From NCBI GenBank assembly GCA_902626385.1, contig CACOEZ010000005.1, forward strand, positions 1 to 64,000: DNA of 64,000 nt, in the 5' to 3' direction. The position numbers and the translations under genes are program-made. Origin of the DNA: an uncultured SAR86 cluster bacterium. GTDB taxonomy: Bacteria; Pseudomonadota; Gammaproteobacteria; Magnimaribacterales; D2472. This document shows, in pieces, positions 57,661-64,000 of the stretch. Numbering within the stretch: the stretch's first letter is position 1; every line of letters begins with the position of its first letter. Below the pieces are notes generated by a model, which was given only the letters and a program-made list of their open reading frames with translations, was not told the origin of the DNA and ran no database searches.

Positions 57661-58185
57661 CTAAAGAAGTTTTTCTATATCAGAAATTAGTTCAGCAGAA
57701 TCTGGCTTTACAGAAGATCCATATGTTGAAACAACAGTTCCATCTCTTGATATCAAATACTTATTAAAATTCCAAGAAGGAGTAACGCCACTTTCATTAA
57801 TGAGTTTTTTGTAAAATGGGCTTGCTTTTTTACCCCTTACTTTTGAGGTTGCGAACATAGGAAAATTTACACCATATTCAGTAGAACAAAACTCTGCAAC
57901 GTCCTCTTCAGCAGCATACTCTTGTAAGAAATCTCTTGAAGGAATTCCAAATATTACAAAATCATCACTTTTATAATTGTCATAAAGTGTTTGAAGTGAT
58001 GCATATTGATATGTATAACCACATCTGCTCGCAACATTAACTACGAGAATAACTTTATCTTCGTATTCACAAAGATTGACTTTGTCGCTGGAGTCAAGAA
58101 CACGCATCTCGGTATCAAGCAAATCACTGCAAGCAAAAGCGTTAAATGAAAAAAATGATATAAAAAGGATTAGTAGTTGTTTCAT
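57661..58185 (-). CDS. Glutathione peroxidase-family thiol peroxidase, exported
   Basis: A 174-residue protein with a signal peptide (MKQLLILFISFFSFNAFA) and a thioredoxin-fold peroxidase domain. The peroxidatic Cys55 is in NVASRCGYTYQY; it is cysteine, not selenocysteine. Trp138 and Asn139 of the catalytic set are in SWNFNKYL. The segment that normally reads PxNQFxxQE is IPSRDFLQE here, so the usual catalytic glutamine position (about 85) is aspartate. It should reduce peroxides in the periplasm. It is preceded by 12 bases and a small ORF and shares that ORF's promoter and leader. Confidence 0.9.
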   Translation of the reverse strand: MKQLLILFISFFSFNAFACSDLLDTEMRVLDSSDKVNLCEYEDKVILVVNVASRCGYTYQYASLQTLYDNYKSDDFVIFGIPSRDFLQEYAAEEDVAEFCSTEYGVNFPMFATSKVRGKKASPFYKKLINESGVTPSWNFNKYLISRDGTVVSTYGSSVKPDSAELISDIEKLL

Positions 58186-58197
58186 AAGAGAGTAATT

Positions 58198-58284
58198 TTA
58201 ACTTATCGGCGTAATTGCAGATAGTGAAGTTATAAAGATAGTGACTAAAAAAATTAATTCAATATTATCTTTAAAGTTATCCAT
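58198..58284 (-). CDS. Small ORF: 28-residue hydrophobic peptide ahead of gpx
   Basis: The ATG is at 58284, with AGGAAAGG at 58300-58293 eight bases upstream, a stronger ribosome site than that of gpx. The peptide begins MDNFKDNIELIF and continues as one hydrophobic helix (LVTIFITSLSAI), ending in TPIS. The size and layout fit a small single-pass membrane protein or a leader peptide. The stop is 12 bases before the gpx start, so both lie on one message. No family is known to me. Coding is inferred from ribosome site, position and hydrophobic pattern. Confidence 0.5.
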   Translation of the reverse strand: MDNFKDNIELIFLVTIFITSLSAITPIS

Positions 58285-58303
58285 TAAAATTACCTTTCCT
58301 TTT

Positions 58304-58379
58304 AAAAAGAGATGGAGGGCAGTGCCCTCCATAATTCCAGAGTGTCAGCAAAATTAATAGGGGAGAGGAGTGCTGACAT
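58304..58379 (-). promoter_or_regulatory. Two-hairpin leader with terminator and possible antiterminator upstream of gpx
   Basis: Reading the minus strand from a predicted start near 58379: hairpin 1 is TGTCAGCA (58378-58371) with TGCTGACA (58350-58343) around a C-rich 20-base loop. Hairpin 2 is ATGGAGGGC (58332-58324) with GCCCTCCAT (58320-58312), followed by CTC and five T (58308-58304), a terminator. The loop of hairpin 1 contains CTCTCC (58367-58362), which can pair with GGAGGG (58330-58325) in hairpin 2 and would break the terminator. The parts are visible directly; switching is inference. A small RNA ending at the terminator is an alternative. Confidence 0.55.
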
Positions 58380-58384
58380 TAATT

Positions 58385-58412
58385 ATTATATATATTTATA
58401 ATCTATTATCAA
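58385..58412 (-). promoter_or_regulatory. Near-consensus sigma70 promoter of the gpx leader
   Basis: On the minus strand, TTGATA (58412-58407) and TATAAT (58390-58385) are separated by 16 bases. The -10 is a perfect match and -35 differs in one base. Initiation would fall at about 58379, right at hairpin 1. Confidence 0.7.
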
Positions 58413-58446
58413 TATTATTTATAAAATAAAATGCTTTTTTTTTATG

Positions 58447-58452
58447 TATAAT
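58447..58452 (+). promoter_or_regulatory. Candidate -10 of the beta-oxidation gene
   Basis: A perfect TATAAT on the plus strand with a TG just before it, about 34 bases from the TTG start. No recognisable -35 lies at the right distance, so an extended -10 promoter is the best reading. Confidence 0.4.
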
Positions 58453-58485
58453 GCAGAAATAACGTAAAAATTTAGGAGAAATGCT

Positions 58486-60639
58486 TTGAAAGGTACAGTT
58501 TTATACGAAATTATAGATAACGTAGCAGTTTTGACAGTTGATAATCCGCCTGTAAACCCACTTAGTGACGGCGTAAGAACGGGCTTACACGATAGTCTTC
58601 TAAAAGCCGAATCTGATGAGAGTGTAGTAGGAGTAGTTGTTACAGGTAAAGGTAGAGCTTTTATTGCTGGGGCAGACATATCTGAATTTGGCGGAAATGT
58701 TGAAGGAGTAAGCCTTAACGAGGTTTTCAGCAAACTTGAACATTGTTCAAAACCGGTTGTAGCAGCAATCAATGGTATTGCTCTTGGTGGAGGACTTGAA
58801 ACTGCGTTATGTTGTAATTATAGAATTGCCTCTGATACAGCATTTGTTGGCCTACCTGAAGTAAATTTAGGTCTTTTGCCCGGTGGCGGCGGTACACAAC
58901 GTCTTCCAAGACTTGCTGGACCAAGTGAAGCCTTAAAAATGATGCTTTCAGGCAGTCATGTGCCTGCTAAGAAAGCTTTAGATATGGGAATAATTGATGA
59001 TATTAGCGACAATGTAGTTGAAGATTCAATCAAATTTGTTATTGAAAAGTCCAAAACTGCTGAAAATCATCCAAAAGTCCGAGATTTCAATGACAAGATG
59101 ATCGAAGCAAGAGGTAACGATAAGGTGTTGCTAGAAGCTCAAGCAATGGCTGCTAAGGGTAGAAAAGGTCAATTTGCACCTGGTCAAATTATAAAATGTG
59201 TCGAAGCTGCTATTAACTTAGATGATTTTGATGAAGGTCTTAAAAAAGAAGGTGAATTATTTTTAGAATGTTTGCTTCACCCTCAAAGGGAAGCAATGAT
59301 TCATATCTTCTTTGGAGAAAGAGCAGCCTCTAAAATATCAGATGTTCCAAAGGACACACCAGTAAAAGAAATTAAAAAAGCTGGAATTATAGGATCAGGA
59401 ACAATGGGTGGCGGTATTGCAATGTGCTTTGCAAATGCTGGTATCCCAGTCCATGTTATAGATCAGGATGAAGAGAACCTTAAACGAGGTATTTCTGTCA
59501 TAGAGAAAAATTATGAATTTATGGTAAAAAAAGGAAGGCTTACTGCTGAACAAAAAGATAGTGTTTTTGGTCTTGTAAGTTCTGGATTGGATTATGAAGG
59601 AGTAGCAGATTGCGATATCGTTATCGAGGCAGTGTATGAAAATCTTGAGCTTAAGCATGAAATATTTAAAGCTCTAGATGAGCAAGTAAAACCGGATGCG
59701 ATTTTGGCTAGTAATACTTCAGGCTTAGATATTGATTCTATTGCATCAGTAACTAAAAGGCCTGAATTGGTAGTGGGCACTCACTTCTTTAGTCCTGCAA
59801 ACATTATGCGACTACTTGAAGTAGTAAGAGGTGAAAAGACTTCTAATGAAACTTTGGCAAGTGTCATGGCAATAGGTAAAAAGCTTAAAAAAGCTGCGGT
59901 TGTCTCATTAAATGCTCCAGGTTTTATCGGAAACAGAATGTTGTTCGGATATACAGCTCAAGCAAATATGTTATTACTTGAAGGCGCCCTTCCCAATCAA
60001 ATTGATCAGGCATTAGAAACTTTTGGATTAAATATGGGTCCTTTTAGAATGATGGACCTTGTTGGTCTAGATCTAGGATGGAGAGCAAGGAAGCTTAGTG
60101 GTAAAGAATCCCCTCTTCACGCAAAAATTGGCGACGAGCTATGTGAACAAAACAGGTTTGGTCAAAAAAATGGAAAGGGCTATTATAATTATTCTGAGGG
60201 CTCAAGAGCTCCAAATGCTGCACCTGAAAATGAAGGATTATATGAGAAAATATCTCAGGAAAATGGATTCACAAGAAGAGATATATCAGATGAAGAGATT
60301 GTAGATAGATGTATTCTAGCTCTTATTAATGAAGGAGCTGATATTCTCTCAGAAGGTGTTGCGCAGCGAGCTGTTGATATAGATGTCGTATATATTAATG
60401 GTTATGGTTTTCCAATTTGGAGAGGTGGACCAATGCATCATGCCAACGCAATGGGTTTAGATGTAGTTGTAGAAAAACTAAAGAAATATCAAGAATTAAC
60501 TAAAAATGATGTATACAAGCCAAGCGAAATGCTTGTAAAGCTCGCTGAAACTAGCCAAAGACTAGGTGACGCTCCAGAAAAAGACGAAAGAAAAGAGAAG
60601 TTAGGCTTTGAAATGTCCTCAGTTGCTAATAATTTTTAG
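58486..60639 (+). CDS. Bifunctional enoyl-CoA hydratase / 3-hydroxyacyl-CoA dehydrogenase
   Basis: A 717-residue beta-oxidation enzyme. The crotonase domain spans about residues 1-190, with AFIAGADISEF and LGLLPGGGGTQRLPRL, and the catalytic glutamate in PEVNLGLLPGGG. The NAD-binding dehydrogenase spans about 295-480 (GIIGSGTMGGGIA, SNTSGLDI, GTHFFSPANIMRLLEV) and two C-terminal helical domains follow (APGFIGNRM, NGYGFPIWRGGP). It resembles FadJ or the peroxisomal bifunctional enzyme. The start is TTG 58486, set by AGGAG at 58474; an ATG five bases before it opens only a two-codon frame. No thiolase gene is adjacent. Confidence 0.94.
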   Translation: MKGTVLYEIIDNVAVLTVDNPPVNPLSDGVRTGLHDSLLKAESDESVVGVVVTGKGRAFIAGADISEFGGNVEGVSLNEVFSKLEHCSKPVVAAINGIALGGGLETALCCNYRIASDTAFVGLPEVNLGLLPGGGGTQRLPRLAGPSEALKMMLSGSHVPAKKALDMGIIDDISDNVVEDSIKFVIEKSKTAENHPKVRDFNDKMIEARGNDKVLLEAQAMAAKGRKGQFAPGQIIKCVEAAINLDDFDEGLKKEGELFLECLLHPQREAMIHIFFGERAASKISDVPKDTPVKEIKKAGIIGSGTMGGGIAMCFANAGIPVHVIDQDEENLKRGISVIEKNYEFMVKKGRLTAEQKDSVFGLVSSGLDYEGVADCDIVIEAVYENLELKHEIFKALDEQVKPDAILASNTSGLDIDSIASVTKRPELVVGTHFFSPANIMRLLEVVRGEKTSNETLASVMAIGKKLKKAAVVSLNAPGFIGNRMLFGYTAQANMLLLEGALPNQIDQALETFGLNMGPFRMMDLVGLDLGWRARKLSGKESPLHAKIGDELCEQNRFGQKNGKGYYNYSEGSRAPNAAPENEGLYEKISQENGFTRRDISDEEIVDRCILALINEGADILSEGVAQRAVDIDVVYINGYGFPIWRGGPMHHANAMGLDVVVEKLKKYQELTKNDVYKPSEMLVKLAETSQRLGDAPEKDERKEKLGFEMSSVANNF

Positions 60640-60651
60640 TTTTTAAGTAAT

Positions 60652-61314
60652 TTATACTTTTATTAGGACATTTGTTCCTTCTTGAACCTGTTTAAAAAGT
60701 TCAATCACATCATTATTAAACATTCTGATACATCCATGAGATGCTTTTGTGCCAATAAGTCCCTCCTCTTGTGTGCCATGTATATATATATATCGATCAT
60801 AAGAATCGATGCCCTGCCCTTTGTTTTTACCTTCTTCCATACCGTCTAGCCATAAAATTCTACTTGTTACAAAATCATTATCAGAATCAAAGGTATCTTT
60901 AATAATATTAGCCTTTTTTTGTGTATCTACCCGAGATATGAAAATGGAATTTTCTTCAACATCTTCTCCAATTTTTTCTTTGATTCGATGCATTCCTAGA
61001 GGTGTTTTAAAAGAATTTTCAATACTGCCCTCACCAAACTTAGATGACGAAATTGGATAACTTTTAAGAACTAGTTTATTTTGAACTAGATAAAGTCTTT
61101 GTTCTGAAATATCGATTACTATTTCAGGTCTTTTGCTATTTTCAAACAGTCGTTGCTTTGAGTACATATTCATATCAACTTGGTGAGTCCTAGAATCCAT
61201 AATCCACCTATGAGTTGTCTTATTGGGATTAGTTTTATCAGGATTGGCTGATAATAAAAATGATAGTGAAAGTCCCAGAGCTATGATTGGTATAAATTTT
61301 TTCGTAATATACAT
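60652..61314 (-). CDS. L,D-transpeptidase (YkuD domain)
   Basis: A 220-residue exported protein with a signal peptide (MYITKKFIPIIALGLSLSFLLS). The YkuD domain covers about residues 62-215, starting IVIDISEQRLYLVQNKL and ending at the catalytic motif HGTQEEGLIGTKASHGCIRMFN, with His and Cys visible. It should form L,D cross-links or attach proteins to peptidoglycan. Its start overlaps the lnt end by 34 bases. Confidence 0.92.
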   Translation of the reverse strand: MYITKKFIPIIALGLSLSFLLSANPDKTNPNKTTHRWIMDSRTHQVDMNMYSKQRLFENSKRPEIVIDISEQRLYLVQNKLVLKSYPISSSKFGEGSIENSFKTPLGMHRIKEKIGEDVEENSIFISRVDTQKKANIIKDTFDSDNDFVTSRILWLDGMEEGKNKGQGIDSYDRYIYIHGTQEEGLIGTKASHGCIRMFNNDVIELFKQVQEGTNVLIKV

Positions 61315-62750
61315 GATCTATTAATTAATAATACCAAAATCATAAGAAATGGTAATATTTTTGTTAGATAATAGCCAAATTTATTGAAGATTGATCTTTC
61401 TCCTACTAAGTTTACTTTACCCTCTAGAACGCCAGTAACATTCTTTTCTGTTTTAGAGACTATTGTCCCATTATTATCTATAATAGCTGAAAATCCATTA
61501 TTTGTAGCTCTTATTACCCATTTATTGTTTTCTATTGCTCTTATCCTAGCTTTATTAAGATGGTGATAAGGCCCAATTGAATCTCCAAACCAAGTATCAT
61601 TAGATATATTAATCATTAAAAAAGAACTTATGTTCATTTTTCTGACTGTGTTTGGAAAAGCAATATCAAAACAAATAGGTGTAGCTACTTCATAATCGTT
61701 GATAAGGCGCATATTATCTTGCAGTTTAGGCCCAGGGGTTACATTAGACATTGGCAGATCAAAAAAGTCTATTAATCCACGAAGCTTTGATATAAATGGG
61801 ATATATTCACCAAAAGGGACCAAATGAGTTTTTTTATAAAGAATTTCCTTATTTGGATAATAAATAGTGTTATAAAGTTTATTATTATCAAAAAACCATG
61901 CCCCCATTACCAATTTATCTTTTATTTTAGTTTTCTCTATAAATGCTTTAAATCTGAAGTCATTTGTGGGGTATGGAAGCTCTGCCTCAGGAATAACTAC
62001 CATCTTGCTGCCTGTTGAGCTTTTTTTAATTAGATCTAATAAATTATTTTCGATGAAAGAATAATAACCGGGCTTGTATTTATCAAAAGGATCCGAAGAG
62101 GGTTGGATAATTGAAATAGGTATTTCTCCATTTTGCTGGACTGTTTTTTGTGGAATCATCAATAAGATACCGATAGCAAAAAACAAGAATAAAAATTTTT
62201 TGTTACTTGAATTTGCTATAACTATTGATGTGATAAAGTAAATTAAATATGATCCAAACGCTGCGCCAAGTATTGGATAAATGTTTTGCGCATATGTATC
62301 TAGAAAAACATTTCCTGGTATTAACCAAGGAACACCATTTAAAAGAAATTCTCTACTAAACTCACTTATTAGTAATAGGGATGACACTAATAAAGCTTGT
62401 TTGTTTTTTTCATCATTTCCAATCTTATTATTAATGTATTGAATAAAGAGAAGAGGGCACGTAAATACTAAAGATAATATTATTGTTAATAATATATATA
62501 TTATAGAAGCTGTTGCTATTGAGGTTTCTCCATAATAGTAAACACTTACTATTATCCAAGACATCCCAAAACCCCAATGACCAATTCCCCAAAAAAATAG
62601 CTTTAAAAATAATCTTTTTTTATTCTTAATAAGGATATAAATTATGTAGCCATAAGATATAAAAATTAAAAATTTTAAAGAGAAGGGAGCAAATGCAAAA
62701 ATGCCAATTAATCCTGCAGAAAAGGCAATAAAGAGATCCTTCAAAATCAT
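61281..62750 (-). CDS. lnt: Apolipoprotein N-acyltransferase
   Basis: Adds the third acyl chain to lipoproteins in the inner membrane. It is 489 residues: N-terminal membrane helices to about residue 195, then a nitrilase-type catalytic domain with catalytic Glu in VVIPEAELPYP, Lys near YKKTHLVPFGEYIP and Cys in TPICFDIAFPN. The downstream L,D-transpeptidase start lies inside its last codons. It follows corC with a one-base overlap in the classic ybeY-corC-lnt order. The many lipoproteins in the window would be its substrates. Confidence 0.96.
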   Translation of the reverse strand: MILKDLFIAFSAGLIGIFAFAPFSLKFLIFISYGYIIYILIKNKKRLFLKLFFWGIGHWGFGMSWIIVSVYYYGETSIATASIIYILLTIILSLVFTCPLLFIQYINNKIGNDEKNKQALLVSSLLLISEFSREFLLNGVPWLIPGNVFLDTYAQNIYPILGAAFGSYLIYFITSIVIANSSNKKFLFLFFAIGILLMIPQKTVQQNGEIPISIIQPSSDPFDKYKPGYYSFIENNLLDLIKKSSTGSKMVVIPEAELPYPTNDFRFKAFIEKTKIKDKLVMGAWFFDNNKLYNTIYYPNKEILYKKTHLVPFGEYIPFISKLRGLIDFFDLPMSNVTPGPKLQDNMRLINDYEVATPICFDIAFPNTVRKMNISSFLMINISNDTWFGDSIGPYHHLNKARIRAIENNKWVIRATNNGFSAIIDNNGTIVSKTEKNVTGVLEGKVNLVGERSIFNKFGYYLTKILPFLMILVLLINRSCILRKNLYQS

Positions 62751-63604
62751 TATTTTTTTATGACTTCAAAACTTTTAATTCTTCTGTTATCAGTATCGGT
62801 TACTTTTATTGATAAGTTTTGAACATTGAGTTTTGCTCCTGCTTTGGGCAACACACCATGCTCAGAAATAAAATATCCACCAAGAGTTTCAGCATCTATA
62901 GATAAATGGTCAAGGCCTAGTTCAAAAAAGGATATGAATTCTTCTAGCTCAACTTTTGCGTCGACATAAAATTTATTTTCAGAAATTTCTAAAATCTCTT
63001 GCTCTTCGACGTCATGTTCGTCTTCAATTTCACCAACAAGTTCTTCCAAAATATCTTCAATTGTAATTAAGCCACAAACAGCTCCATATTCATCAATTAC
63101 TACAGCAAGATGTCGCCTATCTTGTTTAAATTCCTCTAAGAGTGAATCGGCTTTTTTGGATTCTGGAACTACATTAGGATCTCTCAACATATCGGTTAGT
63201 TGAAAGTCAGTTATTCCTTTAAATAGCTTGGGTAGGATATCTTTTGCAAGAAGTATTCCAACAACCTCGTCTCTTTCTGATCCTAAAACTGGATATCTAG
63301 AGTGACCTGATTCAATTATTTTAGTTATTACATCTGTTGTATTCTCGTCTATTTGAATAGTAACCATGTCTACCTTAGGTATCATTATTTCTTTAACGGT
63401 GATATCACCTAACTTTATTGCTTTAGATGCAATCGATTCTGCCTCTTTATCAATTACATTCTGATCAACAGCATCCCTTAAAAAATCAGTTACTTCTGAG
63501 ACAGATTGAGTTTTTATGAAAAACGGATTTCTGAAATATTTTTTAGCTTTCTCAATTATTCCCGAAGGAGGCTGAGGATCTTCGTTGTTATTTTTATCGC
63601 TCAT
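62750..63604 (-). CDS. corC: CBS-domain protein CorC/YbeX
   Basis: A 284-residue cytoplasmic protein. Two CBS domains at about residues 65-180 begin VKEIMIPKVDMVTI and VIDEYGAVCGLITIEDILEELVGEIEDEHD, and a CorC_HlyC domain follows to the end. YbeX has been tied to magnesium efflux and ribosome maturation in E. coli. It overlaps lnt by one base and ybeY ends immediately before it. Confidence 0.95.
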   Translation of the reverse strand: MSDKNNNEDPQPPSGIIEKAKKYFRNPFFIKTQSVSEVTDFLRDAVDQNVIDKEAESIASKAIKLGDITVKEIMIPKVDMVTIQIDENTTDVITKIIESGHSRYPVLGSERDEVVGILLAKDILPKLFKGITDFQLTDMLRDPNVVPESKKADSLLEEFKQDRRHLAVVIDEYGAVCGLITIEDILEELVGEIEDEHDVEEQEILEISENKFYVDAKVELEEFISFFELGLDHLSIDAETLGGYFISEHGVLPKAGAKLNVQNLSIKVTDTDNRRIKSFEVIKK

Positions 63605-64000
63605 TTATTTGTATGGATTTTTAATTTGTAGTTTTTCAAGTAATAGAATTTCTTTTTCTTCCATGGCATCTGCCATACTATCATTTTCATGATCAAATCC
63701 TAATATATGATATATCCCATGGATGAACATGTGAATAACATGATCATTAAATTTTTTATTTTGCTCTTTAGACTCTTGTTCAACAAATTCGAAGCTAATT
63801 GCTATATCGCCCAATTCATTAGTTCTTGACTTAGATATATCTTCATTAGTAAAAGATAAAACATTGGTGGGTTTATTTTTATTTCTATAAATTTTGTTAA
63901 GCTCAGTAATTTCTTCATTATTAACCAATTTAAGGTTGATAGAACACTTGTCTAGACTTTCTTCATTACAAATAAGGTTAAATGCATTGGTTAATTTCTC
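63605..64000 (-). CDS. ybeY: Endoribonuclease YbeY, 5' end beyond window
   Basis: A single-strand RNase needed for 16S 3' end maturation. The frame stays open to the window edge at 64000, so the start lies outside; a TTG at 63928 inside the frame is not the start. The 131 visible residues contain NVLSFTNED, GDIAISFE and the zinc motif HMFIHGIYHILGFDHEND, with the three histidines of HGxxHLxGYDH. It heads the ybeY-corC-lnt group. Confidence 0.95.
   Translation of the reverse strand, partial: EKLTNAFNLICNEESLDKCSINLKLVNNEEITELNKIYRNKNKPTNVLSFTNEDISKSRTNELGDIAISFEFVEQESKEQNKKFNDHVIHMFIHGIYHILGFDHENDSMADAMEEKEILLLEKLQIKNPYK

Noticed and set aside
58312-58332. The palindrome near 58322 as a plus-strand terminator
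   Set aside because: On the plus strand it is followed by AATTCC, not a T-run; the T-run is on the minus-strand side.
58481-58489. Two-codon frame ATG CTT TGA just before the beta-oxidation gene
   Set aside because: The ATG is only two bases from AGGAG, too close for good initiation; the in-frame TTG at 58486 has proper spacing and opens the full gene.

Overview
The window reads as ordinary chromosome from a small-genome, AT-rich marine gammaproteobacterium, most like the SAR86 type. This is inference from content, since no 16S gene is present. The supporting signs are: strongly AT-rich sequence; very short intergenic gaps with many 1-8 bp gene overlaps; a blue-tuned proteorhodopsin; a TonB-dependent receptor under a TPP riboswitch; and gammaproteobacterial gene orders such as pepP-ubiH next to zapA-6S RNA-fau, ybeY-corC-lnt, nnrD-tsaE-ami and ilvA/rpiA. 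No insertion sequence, prophage, CRISPR array or rRNA operon is visible.

Layout. 1-5.2 kb: the end of a PPi-dependent phosphofructokinase, a DUF2244 protein, then parC and parE. 5.4-9.3 kb: tolC, mutM, coaD and a family III CoA-transferase. 9.4-10.3 kb: proteorhodopsin, alone, with its promoter, a leader that can fold in two ways and a strong terminator; no carotenoid or retinal genes are nearby. 10.3-13 kb: an SDR enzyme with a two-subunit sodium:solute symporter. 13-15.1 kb: NAD-dependent formate dehydrogenase, then an unusual tail-anchored protein gene studded with a repeated 8-mer. 15.2-18.7 kb: a thiamin salvage operon (TPP riboswitch, outer-membrane receptor, PnuT-like permease, kinase). 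18.8-29.6 kb: prolyl oligopeptidase, a YciC-like protein, tRNA-Ile, FKBP, tyrS, putA, mepM, anmK, erpA. 29.7-37.4 kb: hemG-hemL, a PfkB-family kinase, dksA, pcnB, a deoxynucleoside kinase and acetyl-CoA synthetase. 37.3-47.3 kb: MBL and Nudix hydrolases, two further hydrolases, nnrD-tsaE-ami, priA, L31B, dut, sixA, L28. 47.3-58.2 kb: a lipoprotein, an iron-binding protein, ubiH, pepP, zapA, 6S RNA, fau, a DUF5916 outer-membrane protein, ilvA, rpiA and gpx. 58.2-64 kb: a structured leader with a 28-residue small ORF before gpx, a beta-oxidation enzyme, an L,D-transpeptidase, lnt, corC and a truncated ybeY.

Together the genes suggest a streamlined aerobic heterotroph that supplements energy with light and formate. 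It takes up acetate-type acids and proline, makes its own haem, and imports thiamin or a precursor rather than relying only on synthesis.

Three signals are not explained by ordinary annotation. The proteorhodopsin leader has mutually exclusive hairpins that either hide or free the ribosome-binding site. A cluster of eight TGRGTACA half-sites lies in and around a membrane-anchored protein whose N-terminus resembles an integrase arm domain. A near-consensus promoter drives a two-hairpin leader, with a terminator and a possible antiterminator, ahead of a 28-residue membrane peptide and glutathione peroxidase.
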